A stretch of 64,000 nucleotides of DNA from Sphingobacteriales bacterium (GCA_004144175.1 SEFT01000008.1:62001-126000), one strand, 5' to 3'. Numbered from the stretch's first letter, positions 50,546-61,533 are shown. The notes: generated from the letters alone by a model not told the origin. Numbers and translations are program-made.

Positions 50546-50569
50546 AAAGCCTGAGTGCACTCAGGCTTT
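50546..50569. terminator. Terminator hairpin
   Basis: AAAGCCTGAGTG/CACTCAGGCTTT. Confidence 0.75.
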
Positions 50570-50583
50570 GATCGGCATTCAGC

Positions 50584-50922
50584 TTATTGTTTTTTCCGAA
50601 GCGTGTAGATGATAATAGCACCGTTATTTCCATTCGGTGCTCCGGTGCTGCTTACCACTTCCCATCCGTTACGGGCCAGCAGGTTTATGGCATCGGTAAG
50701 CGAATTAAAGTCTTTGACTTCTTCTATCATTTTTTGTTCCGCTTCTGTAGGCCTATACTTATCGCCCATGTCAAGCTCTATCTGCATCTTTCGGCTCATC
50801 ACTTTTCTTTCGGCAGTTATTTGGCAATATTGTGCAGGTGCATTTGTAACAGTGCTGCTTTGGGCAAATGAAAACTGGGTTGTCAGTGCCACTGTGCAGC
50901 AGATTAGGAAAAGTCTTTTCAT
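50584..50922 (-). CDS. Hypothetical secreted protein (DUF4177-like C-terminus)
   Basis: Signal peptide; [21 protein letters not shown]...IIYTLRKKQ. Confidence 0.6.
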   Translation of the reverse strand: MKRLFLICCTVALTTQFSFAQSSTVTNAPAQYCQITAERKVMSRKMQIELDMGDKYRPTEAEQKMIEEVKDFNSLTDAINLLARNGWEVVSSTGAPNGNNGAIIIYTLRKKQ

Positions 50923-51041
50923 AATTATTCTATTTGTGCCTAATATAGCGCACAGGGAGCTATGTTTTTAGAAGAGTCTTAAAATATGGATATTTTGGAA
51001 GCGGCCAGAATGTTTTAGCTTTACTCTAAAGGTTTTAACCC

Positions 51042-51512
51042 ATGCGCGCTATACTTTCTCTGGCTTTCATCATGCTACTTGTCAACACTACTAAGGCGCA
51101 GCCTGTGCCTGTGAAGATGAGGCAGCTAGGTAGTTACTTTTATATAGACAAGGGTGGGGCGCAGAAGCTGAAGAATGGCGTAAACTATTTCGTCATCTCC
51201 GACCGTAAATCGTTTGAAAAACTGTTTGGCAGGATGAGCCGCGCTGATACGCCGCAGTTCAGCAAGGAGTTAGTTGTGATGATGGTAATGCCTGCCAGCA
51301 AAAGAGAATCGACCCTGAAGTTTGAGCGGGTATCGATGAAGGCAGGAGACTATCTTGAAGTGTATTGCGGCCAGGACCTATATCACCACAAAGTAAACTA
51401 TGAAATGAATGCTGTTGCTGTAGCAGCAATACCGAGAGCCGCCGGAACTAAAAAGGTGATCTTCTACGACCAGTATATGCGGAAGCTGGAGACTTTGGAG
51501 ATAGACGACTAG
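51042..51512 (+). CDS. Hypothetical secreted protein, weakly PrcB-like
   Basis: Signal peptide; FVISDRKSFEKLFG...FSKELVVMMVMPASKRESTLKFERVSMKAGDYLEVY. Confidence 0.55.
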   Translation: MRAILSLAFIMLLVNTTKAQPVPVKMRQLGSYFYIDKGGAQKLKNGVNYFVISDRKSFEKLFGRMSRADTPQFSKELVVMMVMPASKRESTLKFERVSMKAGDYLEVYCGQDLYHHKVNYEMNAVAVAAIPRAAGTKKVIFYDQYMRKLETLEIDD

Positions 51513-51746
51513 TTACAGCCATCTTAGCGGATTTCTCCTGCGCATACCTATGTAGCGCTTCATATTCATCCAGAACGCCAGTATCATATACACGATAACG
51601 GGGGAGCCAAGTGTAAGGAATGATATGTAAATAAACCAAAGGCGGATACGAGAGGTGGCCACACCTATTTTATCACCAATGGCGGCACATACGCCAAAGG
51701 CCTTCCATTCGATAAAATTTTTGATATCCGTCAGTTGATTGTTCAT
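51513..51746 (-). CDS. PspC domain-containing protein
   Basis: AFGVCAAIGDKIGVATSRIRLWFIYISFLTLGSPVIVYMILAFWMN. Confidence 0.85.
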   Translation of the reverse strand: MNNQLTDIKNFIEWKAFGVCAAIGDKIGVATSRIRLWFIYISFLTLGSPVIVYMILAFWMNMKRYIGMRRRNPLRWL

Positions 51747-51838
51747 AGTGGTATGCCTGTAAAGCTAGTAAACGCGGATTGCTCCAACAAGATTATATAA
51801 AATTCTATGCCAATTTTTTACAAATAGCAGAAAAAAGG

Positions 51839-51867
51839 AAGGCCTGCGGTATTTATCCGCAGGCCTT
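51839..51867. terminator. Terminator hairpin
   Basis: AAGGCCTGCGG-TATTTAT-CCGCAGGCCTT. Confidence 0.8.
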
Positions 51868-51888
51868 TATTAATCAATAGCTTAAAAA

Positions 51889-54153
51889 TTATTTAGCAAA
51901 CTCCTGGCGGATCACGTTCAGTGCGCCACCGGCTTTGAACCACTCTATCTGCTGAGAGTTGTAGGTATGGTTCAGGGTTACTTCGTCAGAACTGCCGTCT
52001 TTGTGGTGTATCACCATCGTAAGCGGTGTATTCGGAGAGAAGCTCATCAGGCCAACGATATCGATCGTATCGTCTTCCTGTACTTTTTCGTAGTCTTCTT
52101 TGTTGGCAAATGTAAGTGCCAGCATACCCTGCTTTTTCAGGTTGGTTTCGTGGATACGTGCAAAGCTCTTCACCACAATAGCGCGAACGCCCAGGTGGCG
52201 CGGCTCCATAGCTGCGTGCTCACGCGAGCTACCTTCACCATAGTTCTCATCACCTACCACTACGCTGCCGATACCCGATGCTTTGTAAGCACGCTGTACC
52301 TGCGGTACTTCGCCAAACTCGCCTGTAAGCTGGTTCTTTACTTTATTGGTCTCCATGTTGAAGGCATTGATAGCGCCTATCAGCATGTTGTTAGAGATAT
52401 TGTCGAGATGACCACGGTACTTCAGCCATGGACCCGCCATAGAGATGTGGTCCGTAGTGCACTTACCAAAAGCTTTGATCAACAGCTTCATGTTGTGCAA
52501 GTCAACACCTTCCCATGCACTGAATGGCTCCAGCAGTTGCAGGCGTGTACTTTCCGGCTGTACAATCACCTCTACACGGCTACCATCGGCAGCAGGTGCC
52601 TGGTATCCCGCATCTTCTACCGCAAAGCCTTTTGCAGGCAGTTCAAAGCCTTTAGGCTCTTCCAGCTTCACTTGCTCACCTTTGTCGTTAGTCAGGGTAT
52701 CTTTCAATGGGTTGAAAGACAGGCTGCCCGATATAGCAAAAGCAGTAACGATCTCAGGAGAAGCTACGAATGCGTGTGTAGAAGAAAGTCCGTCATTACG
52801 TTTCGCAAAGTTGCGGTTGAATGAAGTAACGATGGTGTTCTTGCGGGTAGGGTCGTCTATATGACGCGCCCACTGGCCTATGCAAGGTCCGCAGGCATTT
52901 GCCAGTACTACACCGCCCATTTCGGTCAGTGTGTCCATCATGCCATCGCGCTGTACGGTAAAGCGTACCAGCTCAGAGCCCGGTGTGATGGTAAATTCGC
53001 TCTTCGGCTTCAGGCCTTTAGCCATCGCATCTTTAGCAATGCTGGCTGAGCGTGATATGTCTTCATAAGAAGAGTTGGTGCAAGAGCCGATCAGGGCTAC
53101 TTCTACCGCGTCAGGCCATCCATGCTGCTTTACTGCTTCAGCCATTTGGCTGATTGGTGTAGCAAGGTCCGGAGTAAAAGGGCCGTTCACGTATGGTTCC
53201 AGCTCGTCCAGGTTTATCTCGATCAGCTGATCGTAGAATACTTCCGGATTAGCGTATACTTCATTATCAGAGCGCAGGTCTGCCTTTACTGCATCAGCCA
53301 GTTTGGCTACATCAGCACGCTCAGTTGAGCGCAGGTAGTCTGCCATCTTCTCGTCATAAGCAAACAGCGAACAGGTAGCGCCTATTTCAGCACCCATGTT
53401 ACAGATCGTTGCTTTACCTGTTGCGCTAAGGCTTTCAGCACCTTCGCCAAAGTATTCAACGATAGCGCCTGTACCACCTTTTACAGTAAGGATACCTGCT
53501 ACTTTCAATATCACATCTTTTGCTGAAGTCCAACCGTTCATTTTGCCGGTCAGCTTCACGCCTATGAGTTTAGGCATTTTCAGCTCCCATGCAAGGCCCG
53601 CCATTACGTCCACCGCATCGGCACCACCTACACCTATGGCAATCATACCCAGGCCACCCGCGTTTGGTGTGTGGCTGTCGGTACCTATCATCATACCACC
53701 GGGAAATGCATAGTTCTCAACCACTACCTGGTGGATGATACCTGCACCAGGCTTCCAGAAGCCGATACCGTATTTATTAGATATAGAAGCAAGGAAGTCA
53801 TATACTTCTTTGTTCACTTCATTGGCAGTCGCCAGATCTTCTATTGCACCTGTTTTGGCTTGTATCAGGTGGTCGCAGTGTACCGAGCTTGGTACTGCTA
53901 CCTGGCTACGGCCGCAGGTCATAAACTGCAACAGAGCCATTTGGGCAGTCGCATCCTGCATCGCTACGCGGTCTGGCGCAAAGTTTACGTAGTCTCTGCC
54001 ACGCTCAAATGCGCGTGCAGCTGTTTCGTACGTATGGGAATAAAGAATTTTTTCAGCCTGTGTAAGCGGACGACCGATCAGCGTACGTGCAGCATTTACC
54101 TTTCCGGGTAGTTGCTCGTAAACCTTCTGGATGAGATCTAAATCAAATGCCAT
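51889..54153 (-). CDS. Aconitate hydratase (mitochondrial-like type)
   Basis: [86 protein letters not shown]. Confidence 0.97.
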   Translation of the reverse strand: MAFDLDLIQKVYEQLPGKVNAARTLIGRPLTQAEKILYSHTYETAARAFERGRDYVNFAPDRVAMQDATAQMALLQFMTCGRSQVAVPSSVHCDHLIQAKTGAIEDLATANEVNKEVYDFLASISNKYGIGFWKPGAGIIHQVVVENYAFPGGMMIGTDSHTPNAGGLGMIAIGVGGADAVDVMAGLAWELKMPKLIGVKLTGKMNGWTSAKDVILKVAGILTVKGGTGAIVEYFGEGAESLSATGKATICNMGAEIGATCSLFAYDEKMADYLRSTERADVAKLADAVKADLRSDNEVYANPEVFYDQLIEINLDELEPYVNGPFTPDLATPISQMAEAVKQHGWPDAVEVALIGSCTNSSYEDISRSASIAKDAMAKGLKPKSEFTITPGSELVRFTVQRDGMMDTLTEMGGVVLANACGPCIGQWARHIDDPTRKNTIVTSFNRNFAKRNDGLSSTHAFVASPEIVTAFAISGSLSFNPLKDTLTNDKGEQVKLEEPKGFELPAKGFAVEDAGYQAPAADGSRVEVIVQPESTRLQLLEPFSAWEGVDLHNMKLLIKAFGKCTTDHISMAGPWLKYRGHLDNISNNMLIGAINAFNMETNKVKNQLTGEFGEVPQVQRAYKASGIGSVVVGDENYGEGSSREHAAMEPRHLGVRAIVVKSFARIHETNLKKQGMLALTFANKEDYEKVQEDDTIDIVGLMSFSPNTPLTMVIHHKDGSSDEVTLNHTYNSQQIEWFKAGGALNVIRQEFAK

Positions 54154-54327
54154 TGCAAGGAAATTTGAGGTTTTTATTATTAAAAGTGACTTCGCGAAAT
54201 TATTTAAAATGCAACAGAAAAGAAAATGTATTGACGCCTAATGTAATAATCGGGGCATTTTTCTTATTTATATAGGTAAGTATACAATATCAGCGATAGA
54301 CGATTACGGCTATAAGGCACCAAAAAA

Positions 54328-54356
54328 CAAGAGGCTGCGAACATCGCAGCCTCTTG
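54328..54356. terminator. Terminator hairpin
   Basis: CAAGAGGCTGCGA-ACA-TCGCAGCCTCTTG. Confidence 0.85.
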
Positions 54357-54385
54357 ACATATAAAGATATAAGATTGAATACCTA

Positions 54386-55825
54386 CTATGGGAAGATACC
54401 CAGCTCTTCGTAAGATACACCTACTTTGTTGATAGCAACAGTGAAGGCAGCAGTACGCATATCGGTCATGTTGAGGCTCAGCATAGCTTCGCGGATCTCG
54501 TGGTAAGAACCGATCATTGTGTCTTCAAGACCAGAGTAAACCAGGTCAACCTCGTCCGGTCCGTGCATGATCTGACGACGTTCAATGTCCGTTACACGCT
54601 TACCGGTCAGGCTTTCTACAGTCTGCAGGATGTTCGTGTTCTGGTTTTCGCTGAAGCGTTTGTCCATACGGCCAAAACGTACGTGGCTCAGGTTTTTCAA
54701 CCACTCGAAGTAAGATACGGTAACACCACCAGCGTTCAGGTACATATCCGGAACGATGATAGCGCCTTTTTGCAGCAGTATTTCGTCTGCTTCAGGAGTC
54801 AGAGGGCCGTTAGCACCTTCACCTATGATCTTAGCTTTAATGCGCGCAGCGTTAGAAGCATTGATAACATTCTCAAGAGCAGCTGGTATCAGGATATCGC
54901 ACTCTTGCTCCAGTGTTTCCAGGCTGTTTGCTATGTTGGTAGCGCCAGGGAAATCAAGGATAGAACCGGTAGCCTTACGGTGAGCAACTACTTTTTCCAG
55001 GTCAAGACCTTTCTCATTGTAGATACCGCCTTCGTATTCTGCCAGACCAACGATGATAGCACCGCCTTCGTAGAAGAATTTAGCAGCATGGTAACCTACG
55101 TTACCCAGACCTTGTACCACTACTTTTTTACCTTCGATACCGGTAGAAAGACCCAGTCTCTTCATGTCTTCAGCTACGTTACAAAGCTCACGTACACCGT
55201 AGAATACACCAAGACCTGTAGCCTCAGTACGGCCGCGAACACCACCTTGTGTTACAGGCTTACCTGTAACGCAACCCAGTGCATCTATTTCACCTGGTTT
55301 CAAAGAAGCATAAGTATCAGCTATCCAGCTCATTTCGCGTGCGCCTGTACCGTAGTCAGGTGCAGGTACGTCGATACCAGGGCCTATGAAGTTTTTCTTC
55401 ACCAGCTCTGATGCATAACGGCGAGTGATCTTTTCGAGCTCGAAAGTTGTATAATTCTTAGGATTGATACGGATACCACCTTTAGCACCGCCAAAAGGCA
55501 CGTTCACGATCGCACACTTGTACGTCATAAGTGCAGCCAGGGCCATTACTTCGTCCTGGTTTACATCCATGCTGTAGCGGATACCACCTTTACAAGGCAG
55601 TTTGTGATGCGAGTGCTGTACACGGTAAGCTTCAACTACCTCGATTTTGTCGCCGATGCGCACCGGGAACTTCATCTGGTAAACTGAGTTACACGCTTTG
55701 ATCTGCTCAAGGATACCTTTTTCAAATCTTGTAAAACCTGCGGCTTTATCAAAGTTGCGCTCTACGCCCTGGAAAAAGCTGTAGTGTTGCGCTTTTGCAG
55801 CCTTGGCAGTTGCTGTTTCTACCAT
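54386..55825 (-). CDS. Glu/Leu/Phe/Val dehydrogenase, glutamate dehydrogenase type
   Basis: [81 protein letters not shown]. Confidence 0.96.
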   Translation of the reverse strand: MVETATAKAAKAQHYSFFQGVERNFDKAAGFTRFEKGILEQIKACNSVYQMKFPVRIGDKIEVVEAYRVQHSHHKLPCKGGIRYSMDVNQDEVMALAALMTYKCAIVNVPFGGAKGGIRINPKNYTTFELEKITRRYASELVKKNFIGPGIDVPAPDYGTGAREMSWIADTYASLKPGEIDALGCVTGKPVTQGGVRGRTEATGLGVFYGVRELCNVAEDMKRLGLSTGIEGKKVVVQGLGNVGYHAAKFFYEGGAIIVGLAEYEGGIYNEKGLDLEKVVAHRKATGSILDFPGATNIANSLETLEQECDILIPAALENVINASNAARIKAKIIGEGANGPLTPEADEILLQKGAIIVPDMYLNAGGVTVSYFEWLKNLSHVRFGRMDKRFSENQNTNILQTVESLTGKRVTDIERRQIMHGPDEVDLVYSGLEDTMIGSYHEIREAMLSLNMTDMRTAAFTVAINKVGVSYEELGIFP

Positions 55826-55855
55826 ATCGTTTTTAGTTAAAAATTGGGTTGGATA

Positions 55856-56071
55856 TTATTTACTGTTTTTTTCTAATCTGCTGATTTTGCGATCGAGACT
55901 TATCAGATACACAACAATCCCCGCAAAGATAGTGGCTAATACTAAAACCACAACGTAAATTTTGCCATTTGTTCGCATCACATCGGCCATCTCCGGCTCG
56001 CTCGATTGTGCAAAGGCACTGATGCTTGCAAAAAGGATATATATGAATGATAAAAAATATGCTTTGCGCAT
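55856..56071 (-). CDS. CcmD family small membrane protein
   Basis: 71 aa, single TM VVVLVLATIFAGIVVYLISLDRKISRLEK; adjacent to ccmC. Confidence 0.7.
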   Translation of the reverse strand: MRKAYFLSFIYILFASISAFAQSSEPEMADVMRTNGKIYVVVLVLATIFAGIVVYLISLDRKISRLEKNSK

Positions 56072-56075
56072 CTGT

Positions 56076-56759
56076 TTATTTTTCTATACCGGTTAAGAAA
56101 TCATTGTCGCGCCTGTGCTCTATAAGACCAAGGCGTATGTAAAGAGTAGATATCCATACGCCCAGCAGGAACCAGCCAATAACGGCTGGGTAAAAGACCA
56201 TGCGCATTTTGCTATCAAGGTCGTAGCTGTTGAAGCCCGGGTTGCCGCCATTGCCGGGGTGCAATGAATCGACCATGCGGGGTAATACCCATAGCAAGGG
56301 TATCATCAGTGCAAACGCAAATACATTATATACAGAGCTGATCTTAGCTCTTTTTTCTTCGTCCTTGATGCCGCTGCGTAGTATGAGGTAAGAAAAGTAG
56401 ATAAGCATAGAGATAGCGGTGCCGAGTTGTTTGGGGTCGTTGCTCCATGGCTCGCCCCAGCTATAGTTGGCCCACTCCATACCCGTAAGCATACCGAGGA
56501 TGCTGAACACAATACCTGTATTGGTATATTGCGCAGCATATATATCATGCTCCAGCTTGCCCGAACGCAGATATTTTATCGAATAAGTAAATGCAATAGC
56601 AAAGAGGAGGATCATCGCAAACCACATAGGTACGTGGAAGTACAGGTTGCGGATGGTTTCGTTGATGATATGCTGCCTGGGGACCGGTAGTAAGAAGCCG
56701 CCAGCTATAGCATAGGCAACTAACAGTACGCAGAGTATTTTCCACCAGCTTTTGCGCAT
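56076..56759 (-). CDS. ccmC: Cytochrome c biogenesis protein CcmC/CcsA family
   Basis: RNLYFHVPMWFAMILL, WANYSWGEPWSNDPKQLGTAISMLIYFSYLILR (WGxxW-like heme motif). Confidence 0.88.
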   Translation of the reverse strand: MRKSWWKILCVLLVAYAIAGGFLLPVPRQHIINETIRNLYFHVPMWFAMILLFAIAFTYSIKYLRSGKLEHDIYAAQYTNTGIVFSILGMLTGMEWANYSWGEPWSNDPKQLGTAISMLIYFSYLILRSGIKDEEKRAKISSVYNVFAFALMIPLLWVLPRMVDSLHPGNGGNPGFNSYDLDSKMRMVFYPAVIGWFLLGVWISTLYIRLGLIEHRRDNDFLTGIEK

Positions 56760-56852
56760 ACGGGAATAAAAAATTTTCGCAAAGCTAAATAATTATTCAC
56801 CTCAATCATTCATTTATAAAATGTTTATTGATTAAGGAAAACTGCATGTTTT

Positions 56853-57509
56853 TTACTCCTGCCAGAGGAAAGGGAAAAGTATGATGCCCAATACAACCAC
56901 CAGCACATCCAGCAGCAAAAGCACAAGCGCCAGGTTCCACCAGCCGGGCTGGTATACTGGAGTGATGGCTTTTAGTGCCAGGTTACTTAGTATCATCAGT
57001 ACGGGCGTCACTATAGGGAAGCCCAGTACAGCCATCAACGCAGCGTTTTGCCCAGCACGCGCAGCAATGGCCGACAGAAACGTAAATACCACCGACAAGC
57101 TGATGCTGCCAATGGCAGTGATAGCCACGAACAAACCTGTCTGCACCAAAGGGCTGCCCAGCATTACATTAAAGAGTAGCAGGCTTACAAGGCTCATGGC
57201 AAGTAACAGTACAGTGCTGTATATCATCTTTGCCAGCAAAAACGAAGTAGGCTTTACTAATGTGAAGTAGTAGCGAAAACGATTGCTATGCTCCTGTAAG
57301 AAGCTTTTGGCCACAGAGTTGACCGCCACAAACAATTGTGTAAGCCAGAACAGCGCGTTCCATATTTTCGATTCCGGTTGTCCGCTCATCATGTATACTA
57401 CAAACACGGTAGCGCCTACATACAGCAGCACTCCGAACAGCGTATGCTTTTGACGCCACTCGATGAGCAGGTCTTTGCGTACAAGAGATAATAATGGTCC
57501 TGAAAACAT
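56853..57509 (-). CDS. ccmB: Heme exporter protein CcmB
   Basis: LVRKDLLIEWRQKHTLFGVLLYVGATVFVVYM, six TM helices, VLGFPIVTPVLMI. Confidence 0.85.
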   Translation of the reverse strand: MFSGPLLSLVRKDLLIEWRQKHTLFGVLLYVGATVFVVYMMSGQPESKIWNALFWLTQLFVAVNSVAKSFLQEHSNRFRYYFTLVKPTSFLLAKMIYSTVLLLAMSLVSLLLFNVMLGSPLVQTGLFVAITAIGSISLSVVFTFLSAIAARAGQNAALMAVLGFPIVTPVLMILSNLALKAITPVYQPGWWNLALVLLLLDVLVVVLGIILFPFLWQE

Positions 57510-57646
57510 GTTGGCTGCAAAAGTAAGTCGGCTGTTTGCAAATGCTCATTCATTAAGATAAAAAAGTTTTGGCTTGATTAGCTAGGGTTTCAGGCGATTT
57601 CTAAAAAAAAATTGCAACAGGGGTTTGCGTTTTTACGAAACGTTTC

Positions 57647-57654
57647 TATCTTTG
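57647..57654 (+). promoter_or_regulatory. Bacteroidota -7 element TATCTTTG upstream of tRNA-Gly
   Basis: TAnnTTTG match, with TTTG about 20 nt upstream (near 57624) as candidate -33. Confidence 0.6.
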
Positions 57655-57679
57655 CATCCTCAAAAGTTCTTAAATACAT

Positions 57680-57752
57680 GCGGAAGTAGCTCAGTTGGTA
57701 GAGCATCACCTTGCCAAGGTGAGGGTCGCGGGTTCGAGTCTCGTCTTCCGCT
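57680..57752 (+). tRNA. tRNA-Gly (anticodon GCC)
   Basis: GCGGAAGTAGCTCAGTTGGTAGAGCATCACCTTGCCAAGGTGAGGGTCGCGGGTTCGAGTCTCGTCTTCCGCT cloverleaf. Confidence 0.97.
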
Positions 57753-57821
57753 CTAAAAGATTCCAAGCCCTATGGTTTGGAATTTTTTATTTGCGCACGT
57801 TTCTATTGCGTATGCAAGGAT

Positions 57822-57910
57822 GCCCTGGTGGCGGAACTGGTAGACGCGCAGGACTTAAAATCCTGTATGCCGAAAGGCGTGTACGGGTTCGATTCCCGTC
57901 TGGGGCACCA
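57822..57910 (+). tRNA. tRNA-Leu (anticodon TAA), encoded CCA
   Basis: GCCCTGGTGGCGGAACTGGTAGACGCGCAGGACTTAAAATCCTG...GTACGGGTTCGATTCCCGTCTGGGGCACCA. Confidence 0.96.
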
Positions 57911-57919
57911 AAACATTAC

Positions 57920-57946
57920 AGCCGCTAATACTAGCGGCTTTTTTTA
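57920..57946 (+). terminator. Rho-independent terminator after tRNA-Leu
   Basis: AGCCGCTA/TAGCGGCT followed by T-run. Confidence 0.85.
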
Positions 57947-58103
57947 TGCTCGTTCGGTACCAAAACCATTGAAAATCCTGCGCAAATCTACATCTGAGCG
58001 GGTCACTTTAAGAATTGTCATAATAATGCAAAACCCCTCTTACACATAGGGAAATATCAAACTACTGTGACAAAAAACTTTGCAAAGTCTTAACAGGAAT
58101 ATC

Positions 58104-58111
58104 TATCTTTG
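58104..58111 (+). promoter_or_regulatory. Bacteroidota -7 element TATCTTTG upstream of the M43 protease gene
   Basis: TAnnTTTG, with TTTG at about 58079-58082 as candidate -33. Confidence 0.6.
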
Positions 58112-58157
58112 AAACATCGTTTTGTATTCTGAATAATTTACAATAATTAAAATATAA

Positions 58158-61100
58158 ATGGTGAAAAAAGCTATTTTACTTTTATCTGCGGCATTGAGTT
58201 TGGGAAGTGCGGCGAACGCGCAGTGGTGTATTACAGATGAAATGAACCGGGAGGCGAAAGAACGTCATCCAGAAATAGAGCAATTTGAAAAGAGACTGGA
58301 CCAGGAGTTGTTGAGAATGAAATTGGTACAGTCTAAAACAACTGCTGATGATACGGTAACGCTTCACATTCCGGTAGTTGTACACGTTGTGCACAACTAC
58401 AGTGCATCCAACTATGTTGAAGATAACACGATCTATCAGATGATAGATCAGATCAACGTTGTTTATGCAGGCAAGAACGCCGATCTGGCAGACGTTATAC
58501 CACCGTTCCAAAAATACATTGGTAATCCTAAGATTGTATTTCACTTGGCTACCAAAGATCCATTAGGCCGTCCAAGCAAAGGTATCACCCATCGTTTTTC
58601 TTACCTTACAAATGGTGGAGACGATCAGGCAAAGTTCGACCTGTGGCCTCCGGATTATTATCTTAACATCTGGGTTATCGACAAGATCGGTAGAGGCTTA
58701 GGCGGCGGCGGTGTAGTAGCTGCTTATGCTTATCAGCCTGCTTCAGCTGCGCAAAATCCGTATATCGATGGTATCATGACAGCTGCTCCGTTCCTGCTTG
58801 GTAGCAGCAAAACAATTGAGCACGAATTTGGTCACTATTTTAACCTTGACCACACATGGGGCGGTGGTAACGTGGCAACTGCTTGCGGCGATGACGATGT
58901 AGATGATACCCCTCCTACAAAAGGACACTTTGGCCCTACTGCCAACTGTGATCTTCCTTCTGTTCTTTATGATACTACTTGTACCAATGTATCTAATACC
59001 GCTGCAAAAGTTTTATTGGACAACCCCAATATTCAGGGCAGTAAAGTAAAAGTGAGCAACGAGAACAATCTGAATATCGATTTCGTTTCAAGAACAGGTC
59101 TTACAGTAGATTCTTTGCAGATATATCCTACTACACGTGGCGGTATATTTGATATTGAATTGCAAAAATATAATGGCAGCGGCTTTACTGTTGTAACGAA
59201 AGTTTCTAATAACTCGATCTCTCCTGTTGGTAAACCGGCTTTGTCAGGCACTCCGGTTCTTAACAATGAAACTGCTGATTCCAGCGCTTCTATATCATTT
59301 ACTAATAACAGGCCGATCCGCATCGAGTCTGTAGATATCTATCCAAGCACTATTGGTGATTCTTTCAAGATCATTCTGTACAACAATGCCGACACTATGG
59401 CACTGTACAGAGGCATTACTACTACTAATACGGGTGTTCAGACAGTGCCAGTTGGATTCTTCGTTGCATCTGGTATAAATCAGGGTGCAGGTCGTCCGGC
59501 AAGTAACTACAAGCTTAAAGTTGTTCAGAATCCTGGGTTATACACTGATAACGCAAGTACCCTGGCTAAGGCTGACTCTGCGATAGTGAAACCTGTAATC
59601 GGTAGCGCTATCAGACTCACTAAAGCTACAGACATTACTAACCAGAGGTATAATCTGCTTTACAACTGGCAGGTTCGTTATAGAGGTGTTACTGCTATCG
59701 ATACTGCAGCACAATGGGTACCGCTTATTGATTTTGTATCAGGTACAGATTCTGGCTACAGAATGGTTGTAACGGTTAACCCCGGTCTGAAAACAGACTC
59801 CGTTTCTATTCCTCTTTACACAAAGAATATCCCTTGCGTACTTACAATTAAGGATGACACTACCAAGTCATGGTATAACTTCCTTTACAACTGGCAGGTA
59901 AGATGGGGTTACATTAAGGATTGCATCGACTACCCTGATACTGTAAATACGCAGAACATCATGGACTATGCAAACTGTCCTAAAAACTTCACTAAAGGCC
60001 AGGTTGCACGCATGAGAGCAGCAGCTCAAAGCGCTGTAGCAAACAGAGGTAATCTACTTACAAATGCAACACACTTATTTACAGGTATCCTTGATCCTGC
60101 AACGGGTAAATATGGCGTGAAAGTAGATCTGGCTCCCGTACCTGATTTCTCGGTAGAGAAGGCTTCATCGACTGCATTGAGTGGTTCGCATTATATGTGT
60201 GCTAATGAGGCTGAGTTCAGCTTCCGCAACCGTAGCTGGGGTGATACGATTACTTCCGTTCAATTTGAATTTGCAAATGGTAATCCTGCTACAGCTACAA
60301 GTACAAATGCTGTTGTGAAAACAAAGATCACACAACCGGGATGGGTAAATATTAAACTTACTGCTGTAGGTAACGATCGTAATGCTCCGGGTAAGAGCGC
60401 CCTGATCGAGCGTACTGCTGTATATGCGGCTGATCCTACTAATAAGATCAACCCGATTGCCGGCTACTTCCAGGAGTTTAGCGATGAAAGCGAAAACAAC
60501 AGGTGGCCGATATTTAACTACTACAACAACGCCTTTAAATGGCAGGTTGTAAATAATACAGGTTATTACGATAAATCTGCTATCATGTATTCAGCATATG
60601 ATATTCGTACAGGTCCTTCTGCTATCACTGGTGCTCCAAGTACTTACACTCCGGACCAGGTGCAGCATACTGATGAAGACGACTTCTTTACGCCTCCGTT
60701 CGACCTGAGTGGCATGACCGAAGGTAATTGTAACCTTAACTATATGTACTCTGGTGCTTACCGTTCACAAGATCCAAACGTGATGAAGGATAAGCTGGAG
60801 ATCGCATTCTCTACAGACTGCGGTACTAACTGGAAGGTAATGACTACAAGAGAAAGAGATGGTATTGCTAATAAAGGTAGCTATCCATTGTATCACCTGC
60901 CATCGTGGATGGGAGACTGGGCGCTTGCTAGCATCAATATTCCTGCTGATGCAAGAAAAGAAAAAGTGCTGTTCCGCTTCCGTTATAAGCCAACAGGCGA
61001 CCCTGAATATACTTATACTTCAGGCGGTACCTCTGGCGGATTTACGGTACAGAACTACGGCGTAGGTAACAACTTCTATATCGACCGTATCAACATCAGC

Positions 61101-61391
61101 AACTTCCCGCTGGGTATGAATACAATCGTTGATAACAGTAAGAAAGTGGCTATCGCTCCGAACCCAACTACAGGTAGCTCTTATATCGTGATCCGCAACT
61201 CTGAGAACACAACTGCTCAGGTTCAGGTTACCGATATCACTGGTAAAGTGGTTTATCGTACAGAAGCTAAAATAACTAACGCTGTAGATCGTATCGAAGT
61301 ACCTGCCGCTGTAATTTCAGTAAAAGGTATCTATCTGGTACACATCATCACAGGCAACCAAACATTTACTGAGAAACTGGTTTCTCACTAG
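58158..61391 (+). CDS. Secreted M43-family zinc metalloprotease with PKD-like domain and T9SS type A sorting domain
   Basis: Signal peptide; HEFGHYFNLDHTW (HExxHxxxxxH), DDDVDDTPPTKG, Met-turn NIMDYANCPKNFTKGQVARMR, C-terminal IAPNPTTGSSYIVI...GIYLVHIITGNQTFTEKLVSH. Confidence 0.93.
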   Translation: MVKKAILLLSAALSLGSAANAQWCITDEMNREAKERHPEIEQFEKRLDQELLRMKLVQSKTTADDTVTLHIPVVVHVVHNYSASNYVEDNTIYQMIDQINVVYAGKNADLADVIPPFQKYIGNPKIVFHLATKDPLGRPSKGITHRFSYLTNGGDDQAKFDLWPPDYYLNIWVIDKIGRGLGGGGVVAAYAYQPASAAQNPYIDGIMTAAPFLLGSSKTIEHEFGHYFNLDHTWGGGNVATACGDDDVDDTPPTKGHFGPTANCDLPSVLYDTTCTNVSNTAAKVLLDNPNIQGSKVKVSNENNLNIDFVSRTGLTVDSLQIYPTTRGGIFDIELQKYNGSGFTVVTKVSNNSISPVGKPALSGTPVLNNETADSSASISFTNNRPIRIESVDIYPSTIGDSFKIILYNNADTMALYRGITTTNTGVQTVPVGFFVASGINQGAGRPASNYKLKVVQNPGLYTDNASTLAKADSAIVKPVIGSAIRLTKATDITNQRYNLLYNWQVRYRGVTAIDTAAQWVPLIDFVSGTDSGYRMVVTVNPGLKTDSVSIPLYTKNIPCVLTIKDDTTKSWYNFLYNWQVRWGYIKDCIDYPDTVNTQNIMDYANCPKNFTKGQVARMRAAAQSAVANRGNLLTNATHLFTGILDPATGKYGVKVDLAPVPDFSVEKASSTALSGSHYMCANEAEFSFRNRSWGDTITSVQFEFANGNPATATSTNAVVKTKITQPGWVNIKLTAVGNDRNAPGKSALIERTAVYAADPTNKINPIAGYFQEFSDESENNRWPIFNYYNNAFKWQVVNNTGYYDKSAIMYSAYDIRTGPSAITGAPSTYTPDQVQHTDEDDFFTPPFDLSGMTEGNCNLNYMYSGAYRSQDPNVMKDKLEIAFSTDCGTNWKVMTTRERDGIANKGSYPLYHLPSWMGDWALASINIPADARKEKVLFRFRYKPTGDPEYTYTSGGTSGGFTVQNYGVGNNFYIDRINISNFPLGMNTIVDNSKKVAIAPNPTTGSSYIVIRNSENTTAQVQVTDITGKVVYRTEAKITNAVDRIEVPAAVISVKGIYLVHIITGNQTFTEKLVSH

Positions 61392-61413
61392 TAGATAATT
61401 GTAAGTATAATGC

Positions 61414-61441
61414 AGATGCCCCGGATATATCCGGGGCATCT
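61414..61441. terminator. Rho-independent terminator
   Basis: AGATGCCCCGGATATATCCGGGGCATCT followed by TTTTTT. Confidence 0.88.
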
Positions 61442-61533
61442 TTTTTTGTGCTTTTATTAGCGGTCATAAGCTGGCATTCTTATCTGTTTTCCGCAATAAA
61501 GCGTTTATATTTGTTGCAAAGCATCAGCTGTCT

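Noticed and set aside
51967-52824. 285-aa ORF antisense to aconitase
   Set aside because: Fully inside the aconitase gene, no domain-like sequence; shadow ORF.
54500-55411. 303-aa ORF antisense to glutamate dehydrogenase
   Set aside because: Fully inside gdh; Val/Thr/Tyr/Phe-rich shadow translation without motifs.
57695-57928. 77-aa ORF across tRNA-Gly and tRNA-Leu
   Set aside because: Open frame over two clear tRNA cloverleaves; not coding.
59649-59907. Direct repeat tttacaactggcaggt considered as a recombination or mobile-element scar
   Set aside because: Both copies are in frame inside the protease and fit a duplicated protein domain better than an insertion element.
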